From assembly GCF_030063355.1 (NCBI RefSeq), contig NZ_JASISZ010000025.1:40803-91401 (forward strand): a stretch of 50,599 nt of DNA, read 5' to 3'. A program made the translations under genes and the position numbers. This DNA comes from Streptomyces sp. PH10-H1. GTDB lineage: Bacteria > Actinomycetota > Actinomycetes > Streptomycetales > Streptomycetaceae. The notes beneath the pieces were generated by a model, which did no database searches, was not told where the DNA came from, and was given only the letters and a program-made list of their open reading frames with translations. The first letter of the stretch is position 1. Each line of letters begins with the position of its first letter. Below are positions 1 through 8,339 of the stretch, one piece after another.

Positions 1-24
1 TTAAAATCCTGTCCCCGCTACTGA
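1..24 (+). repeat. 3' end fragment of initiator tRNA (att-like core)
   Basis: Positions 4-24 are identical to 2205-2225, the T-arm end, acceptor 3' strand and first flanking bases of the complete tRNA-fMet. Positions 1-2 also match and position 3 is the only mismatch (A for C, in the T-loop). The window starts here, so the 5' part of the tRNA, if any, cannot be seen. Exact duplication of a tRNA 3' end plus a few flanking bases is the usual footprint of a tyrosine-recombinase integrative element. A second tandem tRNA copy is the alternative, although its terminator is absent here. Confidence 0.6.
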
Positions 25-184
25 ATAAGTGGCTGGTATTCAACAGACTCCGAGCCTCTTCTATATGGGGGACACTCGCAGAACTGCGTTTGGTAAGGCG
101 TCAAGTCGGGAAGTCGACAAAACGCTGAAGTGACCAATTGGGTTGCGGTATACCAGGTGTACGGCGGTAGCGGGTGGTGCGACG
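25..184. other. Intergenic leader before the Sel1-repeat gene
   Basis: About 160 bases of less GC-rich sequence between the tRNA fragment and the Sel1 gene. I see no convincing hairpin terminator and no clear -35/-10 pair. The lower GC fits the junction zone of an inserted element or a promoter region, but nothing decides between them. Confidence 0.3.
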
Positions 185-2062
185 ATGGACCTTATGGGGG
201 ATGGTGCAAGACTGCTGAATACTCGTCAGATCCATGATCGAGGGTCGACGGGTGACTTGTCGACGTCCGCTTCCAGGCTCGTTCCGGCTGTCACCAGCCT
301 ACTGCCGGCGCCGCGCGCCGCCGAGCCGCTGCCGGCCACCCAGTCCGACCTGCCCGAGCTGTGCGGAGTCGCCGAATTCGCCGACGAGGACAGCCTCGTG
401 GTCCGCGAAGAGGCCGAGATCGAGGCCCGGCACCGCCGTGCCGCCGACCATGGCGACCCCGTCGCGATGAGCGTGCTGGGCACGCTACTGCTGCGCCGCG
501 GCGACCTGGACGGCGCCGAGCCCTACCTGCGCGGCGCGACCGCGAACGGGGACCGCGCCGCCGCCAACAACCTTGCCCTGCTGCTGCATCAGCGCGGCTA
601 CGCCGACGAGGCCGCCAACTGGTGGCGGATCGCCGCCGTCGCCGGCTCGGCTCCGGCCGCGCACGCGCTCGGCCGGCACTACCGCGAGCGCGGTGACGAG
701 CCCGGCGCCGAGTACTGGCTGCGCCAGGCCGCCGAATCGGGCCACACGCTGGGCGCGTACGCCCTGGCCGACCTGCTCGACCACCGCCGCGACGTCGGCG
801 CCGAGCGCTGGTTCCGGGTCGCCGCCGAGCACGGCCACCGTGAGGCCTCGTACCGCATCGCCCGGATCTGCGCCGAGCGCGGCGAGGAGGTCGAGGCCGA
901 GCAGTGGTACCGGCAGGCCGCCGCGCGCCGGCACCGGCGTGCCGCGCTGCGCCTCGGCACGCTCCTGGAGGAGCGCGGCGAGATCAAGGAGGCCGGGCAC
1001 TGGTACCTGACCGCGGCACGCGACGGCGAGGCGCGCGCCGCCTGCGCGCTCGCCTTCCTGCTGCGTGACGCCGGTGACGTGGACTCCGCCGCCACCTGGT
1101 GGCGGCGCGCCGCCCAGGCGGGCGACGGGAACGCCGCCAACGCGCTCGGAGCGCTGCACGCCCAGGAGGGCGAGACCCAGACCGCCGAGCGCTGGTACCG
1201 CAGCGCCCTGGCGGCGGGCGACGTCAACGGGGCGTTCAACCTCGGCCTGCTCTGCGCAGGCCAGGGCCGTACCGCGCAGGCCGAGCAGTGGTACCGCAAG
1301 GCCGCCTACGCGGGCCACCGCGAGGCCGCCAACGCGCTCGCCGTCCTGCTGCTGCAGCGCGGTGACGCGGCCGGCGCCGAGCCGTGGTTCTCGAAGGCGG
1401 CAGAGGCCGGCAGCGTCGACGCCGCCTTCAACCTCGGGATCCTGCACGCCAACCGGGGCGACGAGGCCGCCGCCCGCGGCTGGTACGAGAGGGCCGCCGC
1501 GGCCGGGCACTCCGAGGCGGCGCTCCAGGTCGCCATCGTGCTCCAGCGCGAGGGCGACAGCCACGGCGCCGAGCGCCACCTGCGCTGCGCCGCGGGCGGC
1601 GGCAGCCCCGAGGCAGCCTTCCGGCTCGGCGCGCTGCTGGACCGGGCGGAGACCGACGAGGCCGAGGAGGAGGCCGAGGAGTGGTACGCCCGTGCCGCCC
1701 GGCAGGGGCACCGGCGGGCCCAGGTGCGGCTCGGCATGTGCGCCGCCAAGCGCGGCGACGTCGTCGACGCCGCCCACTGGTATCGCGAGGCCGCCGAGGC
1801 CGGCAGCCGTGACGGCGCGTTCAACCTCGGTCTGCTGCTCGCCCGCGAGGGCAGCGAGCCGGAGGCCGCCCTGTGGTGGACCCGTGCCGCCGACGCCGGC
1901 CACGGCCGCGCAGCACTGCGGATGGCCCTGCTCGCCGCCCGGCACGGTGAGCTGGCCGAGGCCCAGGGCTGGTGCGCCCGCGCGGTCGAATGCGGCCCGG
2001 CCGAGGTCGCCGAGCGTGCCGCGCGGCTCACCGACGCCGTGAAGCACGAGCTCACGGCGTAG
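185..2062 (+). CDS. Sel1/TPR-repeat protein
   Basis: Protein of about 625 residues made almost wholly of Sel1-type (SEL1-like TPR) repeats of about 33-36 residues. Recurring patterns include W-Y/W-R-x-A-A, G-x-x-x-A-A-x-x-L-G and R-G-D/E. The repeats run from about residue 80 to the C-terminus, preceded by a low-complexity N-terminal region of about 70 residues. There is no signal peptide and no catalytic domain, so it is probably a cytoplasmic protein-interaction scaffold with unknown partner. The reading frame is open to a TTG at 143, but ATG 185 or ATG 194 (MGDGARLL) looks like the natural start by analogy with other Streptomyces Sel1 proteins; no strong ribosome binding site decides. The gene stands alone, followed by tRNA-fMet. 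Confidence 0.85.
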   Translation: MDLMGDGARLLNTRQIHDRGSTGDLSTSASRLVPAVTSLLPAPRAAEPLPATQSDLPELCGVAEFADEDSLVVREEAEIEARHRRAADHGDPVAMSVLGTLLLRRGDLDGAEPYLRGATANGDRAAANNLALLLHQRGYADEAANWWRIAAVAGSAPAAHALGRHYRERGDEPGAEYWLRQAAESGHTLGAYALADLLDHRRDVGAERWFRVAAEHGHREASYRIARICAERGEEVEAEQWYRQAAARRHRRAALRLGTLLEERGEIKEAGHWYLTAARDGEARAACALAFLLRDAGDVDSAATWWRRAAQAGDGNAANALGALHAQEGETQTAERWYRSALAAGDVNGAFNLGLLCAGQGRTAQAEQWYRKAAYAGHREAANALAVLLLQRGDAAGAEPWFSKAAEAGSVDAAFNLGILHANRGDEAAARGWYERAAAAGHSEAALQVAIVLQREGDSHGAERHLRCAAGGGSPEAAFRLGALLDRAETDEAEEEAEEWYARAARQGHRRAQVRLGMCAAKRGDVVDAAHWYREAAEAGSRDGAFNLGLLLAREGSEPEAALWWTRAADAGHGRAALRMALLAARHGELAEAQGWCARAVECGPAEVAERAARLTDAVKHELTA

Positions 2063-2147
2063 CAGGGCCCTTCCGGGCCTGCCGTTGGCCCCTACGGAAT
2101 GGATTTGCGCTGCTCAGCGCCGCTGGTCTACAGTGAGGGCACAACGA

Positions 2148-2221
2148 CGCGGGGTGGAGCAGCTCGGTAGCTCGCTGGGCTCATAACCCAGAGGTCGCAG
2201 GTTCAAATCCTGTCCCCGCTA
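2148..2221 (+). tRNA. Initiator tRNA-fMet (CAU)
   Basis: Complete cloverleaf. The acceptor stem CGCGGGG/CCCCGCT is unpaired at position 1-72, an initiator hallmark. The anticodon arm CTGGG-CTCATAA-CCCAG has the three consecutive G-C pairs typical of initiators, with a CAU anticodon. The T-arm GCAGG-TTCAAAT-CCTGT is intact. The 3' CCA is not encoded (ACTGA follows the acceptor), so it must be added enzymatically. Confidence 0.96.
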
Positions 2222-2230
2222 CTGACACAG

Positions 2231-2266
2231 AAGGCCCGGTTCCTGAGAAATCAGGAACCGGGCCTT
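2231..2266 (+). terminator. Terminator of tRNA-fMet
   Basis: A perfect 16-bp inverted repeat (2231-2246 with 2251-2266) closes a GAAA tetraloop, just after the tRNA. There is no long T-run, which is usual for actinobacterial intrinsic terminators. Confidence 0.9.
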
Positions 2267-2443
2267 TGTCGTTGTCCCGGGCTCGGAACCGGCTCGGAAC
2301 GTGGCTCAGAGCCAGGCTGCGGCCAGGGCCGCGGAGCGCCGAGTAGTGGCTCGGACATCGTTCGGGCAAAAGCGCGCAAACAGCCTTGGAAGCCCTCGGT
2401 CTTCGCGCGATCCTGGTCTCCTACGCGGTGCGAGGAGGCGGGG

Positions 2444-3805
2444 TTGCTGCGCGGACGGCTTGGGCGGACCGTGGTGCGGCGGCGTGACAGACCCGCGCCG
2501 GCCGGTGTGGTGGACCCGGAGCGCTGGAGCGGGCTGTGCCGGGCCGCCGTGACCGGCCGTCCCGACGCGGTCCAGGCACTGCTTGACGCCCTGCGGGCCG
2601 CCGTGGACGGCGGCCTCCCGTACGACCGCGCCGCGGCGCTCGAGGCGCTGCTGCAGGCGCCACCCGAGCTGCTGCCGCAGCTGGACCGCGGCGCCCGCCG
2701 AGCGGGCGGTACGACGCCGCCGCACCGCCCCGGCGGCACCGATCCGCTGCGGCTGCTGCTCGCCTCGCTCGACCGGGACGGCCATGTCCGGCAGGAGGCG
2801 GTGGAGGCGCTGACCGGGGTCGGCGGGCCGCTGGCCGCGGCGGCGCTGAGCCTGCGTACGGTCGACTGGGTGCCCGCGGTGCGGGAGCGCGCTATGGCGG
2901 CGCTGCCCGCCAGGACGGCGCCCGACGAGGTCGCGGCCGCTCTGCGGCTGATGCTGCGGCTGGGCGGCAGGCGCCGGGCGGGCGGACAGCCGGCCGGCTA
3001 CCGCAAGGTGCTCATGGAGCCGCGGTACCGCAGGGCGGTCCGGGCGCTGGCCGCCGACAGAGATCCGCGCACCCGCCGCTTCGGAATGGAACTGGCCCTG
3101 GAATTGGGGGAGTACGTACGCGGCGACCTGCTGCGGACCGCGCTGCGCGACCGCGACCAGGTGTGCCGGCGGCTGTGCGCGGAGCGGCTGCTCGAAATCG
3201 ATCCGGACCAGGCCGGACGGCTGATGTGGGCGCGCAGCGCGGCGGTGCGGGAGCTGGCGGTGGCCGCGCTGCCCGCGGACGTGCCGGCCGTGCGTCTGGT
3301 GGCTCCGCTCGCCGACCCGGCCCGGATGGTACGGGCGCAGGCCAGATGGCAGCTGTACCGGCGTGGTGAGCCGCCGGCCGGGGTCTACCGCAGGCAGCTG
3401 GGACGGTGCGGGCACGGCAGTCCCCGGCTGGTGGCCGGGCTGGTGGCGGGTCTGGGCGAGTGCGGGGACGTGACGGATGTGCCGCTGCTGCTGCGCTTCA
3501 CCGATTCCGGTCCCGCCGGCTGCCCGCCGCGGGTGCGGCGCTGCGCGGTGCGGGCCCTGGGGCGGCTCGCGCGGCCGGAGGATCTGGTGCGGATGCTCGC
3601 GCCGCTGGCGCTCGACCGGGATCCGGGGGTGGCCAGGGAGGTGTTCGAGGCGCTGGGGCGAGTGGCGGGGGAGGTGCCCGCCGAGACGGTCTGGGTGGGC
3701 AGGACCCGTACCGAGCCCGCGGTGCGCAGGGCGGCGGAGCGGCTCGCGCCGGGTGCCGGGGCCGCGTCCGTCAGGAGCAGTCGGGGCACAGGCCGCGGAA
3801 GGTGA
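2444..3805 (+). CDS. HEAT-repeat-like protein
   Basis: Protein of about 453 residues, rich in Leu, Ala and Arg, built of alpha-helical HEAT-like repeats. Segments such as DRDGHVRQEAVEALTGVG, RDPRTRRFGMELAL and DRDPGVAREVFEALGRV have the helix-turn-helix pattern D-x-x-x-V-R-x-x-A-x-x-A-L. No catalytic motif, signal peptide or membrane segment is seen, so the likely role is protein or nucleic-acid binding; its target is unknown. The start is TTG 2444, chosen because GAGGAGG (2432-2438) sits five bases upstream. An in-frame GTG at 2471 is possible. The last 35 bases overlap the 3' end of the convergent Fur-family gene. Confidence 0.75.
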   Translation: MLRGRLGRTVVRRRDRPAPAGVVDPERWSGLCRAAVTGRPDAVQALLDALRAAVDGGLPYDRAAALEALLQAPPELLPQLDRGARRAGGTTPPHRPGGTDPLRLLLASLDRDGHVRQEAVEALTGVGGPLAAAALSLRTVDWVPAVRERAMAALPARTAPDEVAAALRLMLRLGGRRRAGGQPAGYRKVLMEPRYRRAVRALAADRDPRTRRFGMELALELGEYVRGDLLRTALRDRDQVCRRLCAERLLEIDPDQAGRLMWARSAAVRELAVAALPADVPAVRLVAPLADPARMVRAQARWQLYRRGEPPAGVYRRQLGRCGHGSPRLVAGLVAGLGECGDVTDVPLLLRFTDSGPAGCPPRVRRCAVRALGRLARPEDLVRMLAPLALDRDPGVAREVFEALGRVAGEVPAETVWVGRTRTEPAVRRAAERLAPGAGAASVRSSRGTGRGR

Positions 3806-4181
3806 CCTCGACGTCGGCGATGGTGAAGCCGAAGCGCTCGGCCGCCGGGAGGCTCGCGAGCGGGTCGCCGGCGGGATGGACATCGCGGATCGTGCCGCAG
3901 CGCGAGCAGATCAGGTGCTGGTGCGGCTGGTGCGCGTTCGGGTCGTACCGCTTGGCGCGGCCGTCGGTCGCGACCTCGGTCACCTCGCCGAGGGTGACCA
4001 TCTCGCCCAGCGTGTTGTAGACGGTCGCCCGGGAGATCTCGGGCAGCCGGGAGGAGGCACGGGCGTGCACCTCGTCGGCGGTCAGATGGACATGGTCGCC
4101 GTCGAGGACCTCGGCCACGACCCGCCGCTGGGCGGTCAGCCGCCAGCCGCGTTCGCGCAGTCGTTCCAGCAGGTCACTCAT
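3771..4181 (-). CDS. catR: Fur-family peroxide-responsive repressor, CatR type
   Basis: A 136-residue Fur-family regulator. The N-terminal winged helix (residues 1-75) contains WRLTAQRRVVAEVL, HLTADEVHARA and RATVYNTL. The C-terminal half has the His-rich metal site HQPHQHLIC and two CxxC pairs, CSRC and CPDC, which bind structural zinc. It is divergent from catalase catA with a short shared promoter region, the arrangement of the PerR-like repressor CatR of S. coelicolor, which represses catA until peroxide oxidises it. ATG 4181 (MSDLLERL) is preferred over upstream in-frame starts at 4187 and 4223. The specific assignment rests on this divergence; another Fur subtype (FurA, Zur, Nur) is possible but less likely. 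Confidence 0.88.
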   Translation of the reverse strand: MSDLLERLRERGWRLTAQRRVVAEVLDGDHVHLTADEVHARASSRLPEISRATVYNTLGEMVTLGEVTEVATDGRAKRYDPNAHQPHQHLICSRCGTIRDVHPAGDPLASLPAAERFGFTIADVEVTFRGLCPDCS

Positions 4182-4225
4182 GCGCATCAGCCTAACAGTG
4201 CGCGGTCCATGATCTGAATGCATCC

Positions 4226-4238
4226 GAGAATGGTTCTC
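4226..4238. promoter_or_regulatory. Candidate CatR/Fur operator
   Basis: Inverted repeat GAGAA-TGG-TTCTC between catR and catA, just upstream of the catA -35 hexamer. Its position suits a Fur-family operator that controls both divergent genes. Assignment is by position and symmetry only. Confidence 0.6.
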
Positions 4239-4241
4239 TTC

Positions 4242-4269
4242 TTGACTTGGACTCTGTCTATCGTAGGAT
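4242..4269 (+). promoter_or_regulatory. catA promoter (-35 TTGACT, -10 TAGGAT)
   Basis: TTGACT at 4242-4247 and TAGGAT at 4264-4269 are separated by 16 bases, a good vegetative (SigA/HrdB) promoter reading into catA. The catA ribosome binding site AGGGAG is at 4312-4317. Confidence 0.65.
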
Positions 4270-4323
4270 TGATTCCGGCGACAGCCAAGGGACAGGTCGA
4301 ATCCAGGATCCAGGGAGACGTAC

Positions 4324-5784
4324 GTGACGGTTCAGGAAACGGGCCCGCTGACCACCGAGGCCGGTGCGCCGGTGGCGGACAACCAGAACAGCCAGACAGC
4401 CGGCCTGGGCGGCCCGGTCCTGATCCAGGACCAGTCGCTGCTCGAGAAGCTCGCGCACTTCAACCGTGAGCGCATCCCGGAGCGCATCGTGCACGCCCGC
4501 GGCGCCGGTGCGTACGGCACCTTCACGCTGACCCGTGACGTCTCGGAGTGGACCCGGGCGACGTTCCTGTCCGAGGTCGGCAAGGAGACCGAGACCTTCC
4601 TGCGGTTCTCCACCGTGGCGGGCAACCTGGGCTCGGCGGACGCGGTACGCGACCCGCGCGGCTTCGCGCTGAAGTTCTACACCGAGGACGGCAACTACGA
4701 CCTCGTCGGGAACAACACCCCGGTGTTCTTCATCAAGGACGCCATCAAGTTCCCGGACTTCATCCACACCCAGAAGCGCGACCCGTACACGGGCTCCCAG
4801 GAGGCGGACAACGTATGGGACTTCTGGGGCCTGAGCCCCGAGTCCACCCACCAGGTGACCTGGCTCTTCGGTGACCGCGGCATCCCGGCGACGCTGCGCA
4901 ACATGAACGGCTACGGCTCCCACACCTACCAGTGGAACAACGCCGCGGGCGAGGTCTTCTGGGTCAAGTACCACTTCAAGACCGACCAGGGCATCAAGAG
5001 CCTGACGTCGGAGGACGCGGCGGTCCTCGCGGGCGCGGACCCGGACAGCCACCAGCGCGACCTGCGCGAGTCGATCGAGCGCGGCGACTTCCCGTCCTGG
5101 ACGGTGCAGATCCAGGTCATGCCGGCGGCCGAGGCGGCCAACTACCGCTTCAACCCGTTCGACCTCACCAAGGTGTGGCCGCACGCGGACTACCCGCCGA
5201 TCGAGATCGGCAAGCTGGAGCTCAACCGCAACCCGGAGAACATCTTCGCCGAGGTCGAGCAGTCGGTCTTCTCCCCGGCGCACTTCGTGCCCGGCATCGG
5301 CCCGTCCCCGGACAAGATGCTCCAGGGCCGGCTCTTCGCGTACGGCGACGCCCACCGCTACCGCGTCGGCATCAACGCCGACCACCTGCCGGTGAACCGC
5401 CCGCACGCCACCGAGGCGCGCACCAACAGCCGTGACGGCTTCCTGTACGACGGCCGTCACAAGGGCGGCAAGAACTACGAGCCGAACAGCTTCGGCGGCC
5501 CGCAGCAGACCAACGAGCCGCTGTGGCAGCCGACTCCGGTCTCCGGTGTCACCGGCACCCCCGAGGCGCCCTCGCACGCCGAGGACAACGACTTCGTGCA
5601 GGCCGGCAACCTGTACCGGAACATGTCCGAGGACGAGAAGGAGCGCCTGATCGCCAACCTGGCGGGCTTCATTGCCAAGGTGTCGCGTGACGACATCGCC
5701 GACCGCGCGGTGAACAACTTCCGCCAGGCGGACCCCGACTACGGCAAGCGGCTGGAAGCCGCGGTCCAGGCCCTCCGCGGCTGA
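4324..5784 (+). CDS. catA: Monofunctional heme catalase
   Basis: A 486-residue small-subunit, clade 3 type catalase that dismutates hydrogen peroxide in the cytoplasm. Visible motifs: distal histidine in [12 protein letters not shown] (His57), the asparagine of [11 protein letters not shown] (Asn130, 73 residues after the His, as in bovine catalase), and the proximal tyrosine in [14 protein letters not shown] (about residue 339). Full family length. The start is GTG 4324 with AGGGAG six bases upstream. It is divergent from the Fur-family gene and ends in a strong hairpin, so it is a single-gene unit expected to be induced by peroxide. Confidence 0.97.
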   Translation: MTVQETGPLTTEAGAPVADNQNSQTAGLGGPVLIQDQSLLEKLAHFNRERIPERIVHARGAGAYGTFTLTRDVSEWTRATFLSEVGKETETFLRFSTVAGNLGSADAVRDPRGFALKFYTEDGNYDLVGNNTPVFFIKDAIKFPDFIHTQKRDPYTGSQEADNVWDFWGLSPESTHQVTWLFGDRGIPATLRNMNGYGSHTYQWNNAAGEVFWVKYHFKTDQGIKSLTSEDAAVLAGADPDSHQRDLRESIERGDFPSWTVQIQVMPAAEAANYRFNPFDLTKVWPHADYPPIEIGKLELNRNPENIFAEVEQSVFSPAHFVPGIGPSPDKMLQGRLFAYGDAHRYRVGINADHLPVNRPHATEARTNSRDGFLYDGRHKGGKNYEPNSFGGPQQTNEPLWQPTPVSGVTGTPEAPSHAEDNDFVQAGNLYRNMSEDEKERLIANLAGFIAKVSRDDIADRAVNNFRQADPDYGKRLEAAVQALRG

Positions 5785-5805
5785 CCGGACGCGCTGCCGT
5801 AAAAC

Positions 5806-5842
5806 CGAAGAGGCCGGACGCCAATGGGCTCCGGCCTCTTCG
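5806..5842 (+). terminator. catA terminator (probably bidirectional)
   Basis: A 13-bp perfect stem (5806-5818 with 5830-5842) and 11-base loop between convergent catA and the CBS gene. Confidence 0.85.
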
Positions 5843-5911
5843 CTGTCTCCGGACGGACCTGTCGCCGTTCAGCCGGACAGACACTGCCCGTCGGGCAGTG
5901 TGCTGGTGCTC

Positions 5912-6331
5912 TCAGCCGGCCAGCGCGCGCTGCGTGGTCTGCGCGCTCGCGGCAGTCCGTTCCGGGGCCCAGCAGCGGATGATGTCGCGAACCGACACCA
6001 CTCCGACCGGGTCGCGGCCGTCCAGCACGATCAGGTGCCGGAATCCGCCGTGCACCATGGCGGACGCGGCGTCCTCCAGGGTCCACTCGGGCGAGGCGAA
6101 GACGACGTCGGTGGTGGTGTGGTCGTGGGCGGTCTCGAGGTCCGGATTCAGACCGGTGCCGATGGCGTTGAGAATGTCACGCTCGGTGAGGATGCCGAGT
6201 CCCCAGGTGTCGGAGTCGAGGACGACCGCCGCGCCGATCCGGCGTACGGACATCAGGCGGGCGGCCTGACGCAGGGTGTGGGCGGGTCCGATGGTCAGTA
6301 CGACGGTGCTCATGGCGTCTCGGACGAGCAT
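5912..6331 (-). CDS. CBS-domain pair protein
   Basis: A 139-residue stand-alone tandem CBS (Bateman) module. CBS1 covers about residues 1-60 (LVRDAMSTVVLTIGP ... GILTERDIL) and CBS2 about 70-125 (VVFASPEWTLEDAASAM ... PVGVVSVRDIIR). The T/S-x-R-D motifs that bind the ribose of adenine nucleotides are present in both halves. It probably senses adenine nucleotides or S-adenosylmethionine; its effector is unknown. The ATG at 6331 is the only good start. The upstream region carries GAGAATG-type repeats like those before catA, so peroxide or metal control is possible. Confidence 0.85.
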   Translation of the reverse strand: MLVRDAMSTVVLTIGPAHTLRQAARLMSVRRIGAAVVLDSDTWGLGILTERDILNAIGTGLNPDLETAHDHTTTDVVFASPEWTLEDAASAMVHGGFRHLIVLDGRDPVGVVSVRDIIRCWAPERTAASAQTTQRALAG

Positions 6332-6342
6332 GGCGGCCCCTA

Positions 6343-6387
6343 GAGAATGAGAATGCGTTCACAAGTTCACAAGCTCGGGCATTCTCA
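6343..6387. promoter_or_regulatory. Repeat-rich control region of the CBS gene
   Basis: GAGAATGAGAATGC (6343-6356) is followed by the tandem octamers GTTCACAA-GTTCACAA (6357-6372) and then GGGCATTCTCA (6377-6387), so TGAGAATG and CATTCTCA form an inverted repeat around the octamers. The GAGAATG word also occurs in the candidate catA operator. Confidence 0.5.
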
Positions 6388-6396
6388 TGTTCACAT

Positions 6397-6425
6397 GCGC
6401 TTCCCCGGGCAGCAAGGGGAAGCGC
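6397..6425 (-). terminator. hisN terminator
   Basis: A 10-bp stem GCGCTTCCCC/GGGGAAGCGC with a 9-base loop, just after the hisN stop codon on the minus strand and before the CBS-gene promoter region. Confidence 0.75.
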
Positions 6426-6438
6426 GCGGCCACTTCGC

Positions 6439-7239
6439 TCAGCCCGTGCGTCCGAGGTAGCCCAGCAGCTCCTCGTGGAGCAGCCCGTTCGAGGCCGCCG
6501 CGTTCCCGCTGTACGGGCCCGGCTCGCCGTCCAGGCTGGTGTACCGGCCGCCTGCCTCCTGCACGATCACGGCGGGCGCCGCCATGTCCCACAGGTTCAG
6601 TTCCGGTTCCGCGCAGATGTCGACCGAGCCCTCGGCGACCATCATGTACGGCCAGAAATCGCCGTAGCCGCGGGTGCGCCAGCAGTTCCGGGACAGGTGG
6701 AGGAAGCCGTCGAGGCGGCCCTGCTCCTCCCAGCCGCTGAGCGAGGAGTACGCGAAGGACGCGTCCTCCAGTTTGTTGATCTTCGACACATGGAGCCGGG
6801 TGGCGGCCGACAGGCTGCGCCCGGTGTACGCGCCGCCGCCCTTGGAGGCCCACCAGCGGCGTCCGAGCGCCGGCGCGGAGACCACACCCACCACACCCTC
6901 GTCCCCGTTCTCCCCACGCACCATCAGGGCGATGAGGGTGGCCCAAACGGGCACCCCCCGGACGTAGTTCTTGGTGCCGTCGATCGGGTCGACGATCCAG
7001 CGGCGCGGTCCGGTGCCGTGGCTGCCGTACTCCTCGCCGAGTACCGCGTCCCGGGGCCGGGCACGGCCCAGCTGGCTGCGGATCAGCTCCTCCGCCGCCT
7101 TGTCCGCCTCGCTCACCGGGGTCATGTCGGGCTTGGTCTCGACCTTGAGGTCCAGAGCCTTGAAGCGCTCCATGGTGATGGCGTCGGCAGCATCCGCGAG
7201 GATGTGGGCGAGGCGCAGGTCGTCGTTGAAGTCGGGCAT
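6439..7239 (-). CDS. hisN: Histidinol-phosphatase (inositol-monophosphatase family)
   Basis: A 266-residue protein of the Mg-dependent inositol-monophosphatase superfamily. Metal and active-site motifs are GEEYG (about residues 69-73), WIVDPIDGTKNYVRG (about 81-95) and WDMAAPAVIVQEAGG (about 218-232). In actinobacteria this family member is the HisN histidinol-phosphatase, the penultimate step of histidine synthesis, encoded away from the his operon as here. The start is ATG 7239. The next gene (TetR-like) reads away from it. Inositol-1-phosphatase activity cannot be excluded from sequence alone. Confidence 0.85.
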   Translation of the reverse strand: MPDFNDDLRLAHILADAADAITMERFKALDLKVETKPDMTPVSEADKAAEELIRSQLGRARPRDAVLGEEYGSHGTGPRRWIVDPIDGTKNYVRGVPVWATLIALMVRGENGDEGVVGVVSAPALGRRWWASKGGGAYTGRSLSAATRLHVSKINKLEDASFAYSSLSGWEEQGRLDGFLHLSRNCWRTRGYGDFWPYMMVAEGSVDICAEPELNLWDMAAPAVIVQEAGGRYTSLDGEPGPYSGNAAASNGLLHEELLGYLGRTG

Positions 7240-7372
7240 AGAGCGAACAGTAGCGATCGCAACCGGCCGAGGTCACGTGGGCAGTGCGCGGAGCCTTGAC
7301 AGGGGTCTGCGGCGCGTCAATTCTTTGCGCACGGCCGCTGTGCGGGACATATGCGGGGCCTTGGAGGCAAAC

Positions 7373-8050
7373 GTGCCTACTGCGCGGGAATCCTTACTGG
7401 ATGCGGCTTTGGCCGCACTTGGCGCCCGGCCGTGGGCGGCGGTGCGGATGGTCGATGTGGCGCTGGCGGCCGGGGTGTCCCGGCAGACCCTCTACAACGA
7501 GTTCAGCAGCAAACAAGGCCTCGCCCGTGCGCTCGCGCGGCGCGAGGCCGACGAGTTTCTGGCCGGAGTCGAGAACGCCCTGGCCGAGGCGGAACGGCGT
7601 GGCGCGGACGCGGGCGAATGCTTCGCGGCCGCCACGGCCTGGACCCTCCACGCCGCGCGCCGCAGCCCGCTGGTCCACGCCACCCTGACCGGCTGCCGCA
7701 GCGAGCGGCTGCCCGCCGCGGCGGGCAGGATCCCGGCCCAGCGCTCACCGCGGACCCCTGCGGCGCTCAGCGCGGCCGTACCCGCCGCGGCAGGGCGTAC
7801 CGCGCCGTCGCCCGCGACCGCGGCGGACGCCGTGCTCTCGCCCGCCGAACTCGTCGTCGAGATCCGCGACCGCGCGGTCGGCGCTCTCGAACACGGCTGT
7901 CCCAAGCTGAACCTGGCCGACATCGGCTGGGCCTGCGAGGCCGCGGTACGGCTCACCCTGGCCTACGTCGTCGCCCCCGCGAGCTCCGACGAGGACGCCT
8001 GCCGGCAGGTGGCGCGGCTGGTCCGCGGCCTGCTCGCCCGCGGCTTCTGA
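7373..8050 (+). CDS. TetR/AcrR-family regulator
   Basis: A 225-residue regulator. The N-terminal TetR helix-turn-helix is clear: ARESLLDAALAALG, VRMVDVALAAGVSRQTLYNEFSSKQGLARAL (residues 3-55), then a longer ligand-binding domain with an Ala/Pro-rich linker near residues 115-160. GTG 7373 is chosen because GGAGG (7363-7367) lies five bases upstream; the open frame continues upstream only as a shadow of hisN. The MFS exporter gene follows 289 bases downstream on the same strand, so it may be the regulated target. The ligand is unknown. Confidence 0.85.
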   Translation: MPTARESLLDAALAALGARPWAAVRMVDVALAAGVSRQTLYNEFSSKQGLARALARREADEFLAGVENALAEAERRGADAGECFAAATAWTLHAARRSPLVHATLTGCRSERLPAAAGRIPAQRSPRTPAALSAAVPAAAGRTAPSPATAADAVLSPAELVVEIRDRAVGALEHGCPKLNLADIGWACEAAVRLTLAYVVAPASSDEDACRQVARLVRGLLARGF

Positions 8051-8339
8051 CCGTCGGGAACGAGCGGGCCGCGGGGATGCTCCGGCTACTTCAGCCCGCC
8101 CATGGTGTTGTAGTTCCAGTCGGCCAGCCCTGAGACGCCTCGGCCTGCCACTACCCCCGGGTACGCGAGGTGGTCTGAGACGCGGTCGCTCAGCGGGCCG
8201 GCGCAGCGAACGGCCGCGTCGGCATGCGCACGTGTCGGCATGCGCACGCGTACGGCGGTCAGCGGTTGGTGCGTGACCGGTCAGCGCCCTCGGAGAGGCT
8301 TCGAGCCAGGGAAACCACACCACTCAGAGGGAGCACGAC
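8051..8339. other. Spacer between the TetR and MFS genes
   Basis: Contains no credible gene. It holds a pair of direct repeats at 8218-8248 (separate entry) and, near the end, the region expected to carry the MFS promoter and ribosome binding site AGAGGGAG. Confidence 0.4.
8218..8248. repeat. 15-bp direct repeat, candidate operator
   Basis: GTCGGCATGCGCACG occurs at 8218-8232 and again at 8234-8248, one base apart. Each copy contains the near-palindromic core GCATGCGCA. The position, about 90 bases before the MFS start and downstream of a TetR gene, suits a regulator site. Confidence 0.55.

Noticed and set aside
485..2047. 520-codon minus-strand frame opposite the Sel1 gene
   Set aside because: It mirrors the repeats of the real gene, has no ribosome binding site or domain, and reflects high third-position GC.
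4258..5577. 439-codon minus-strand frame opposite catalase
   Set aside because: Antisense shadow; catA itself is beyond doubt.
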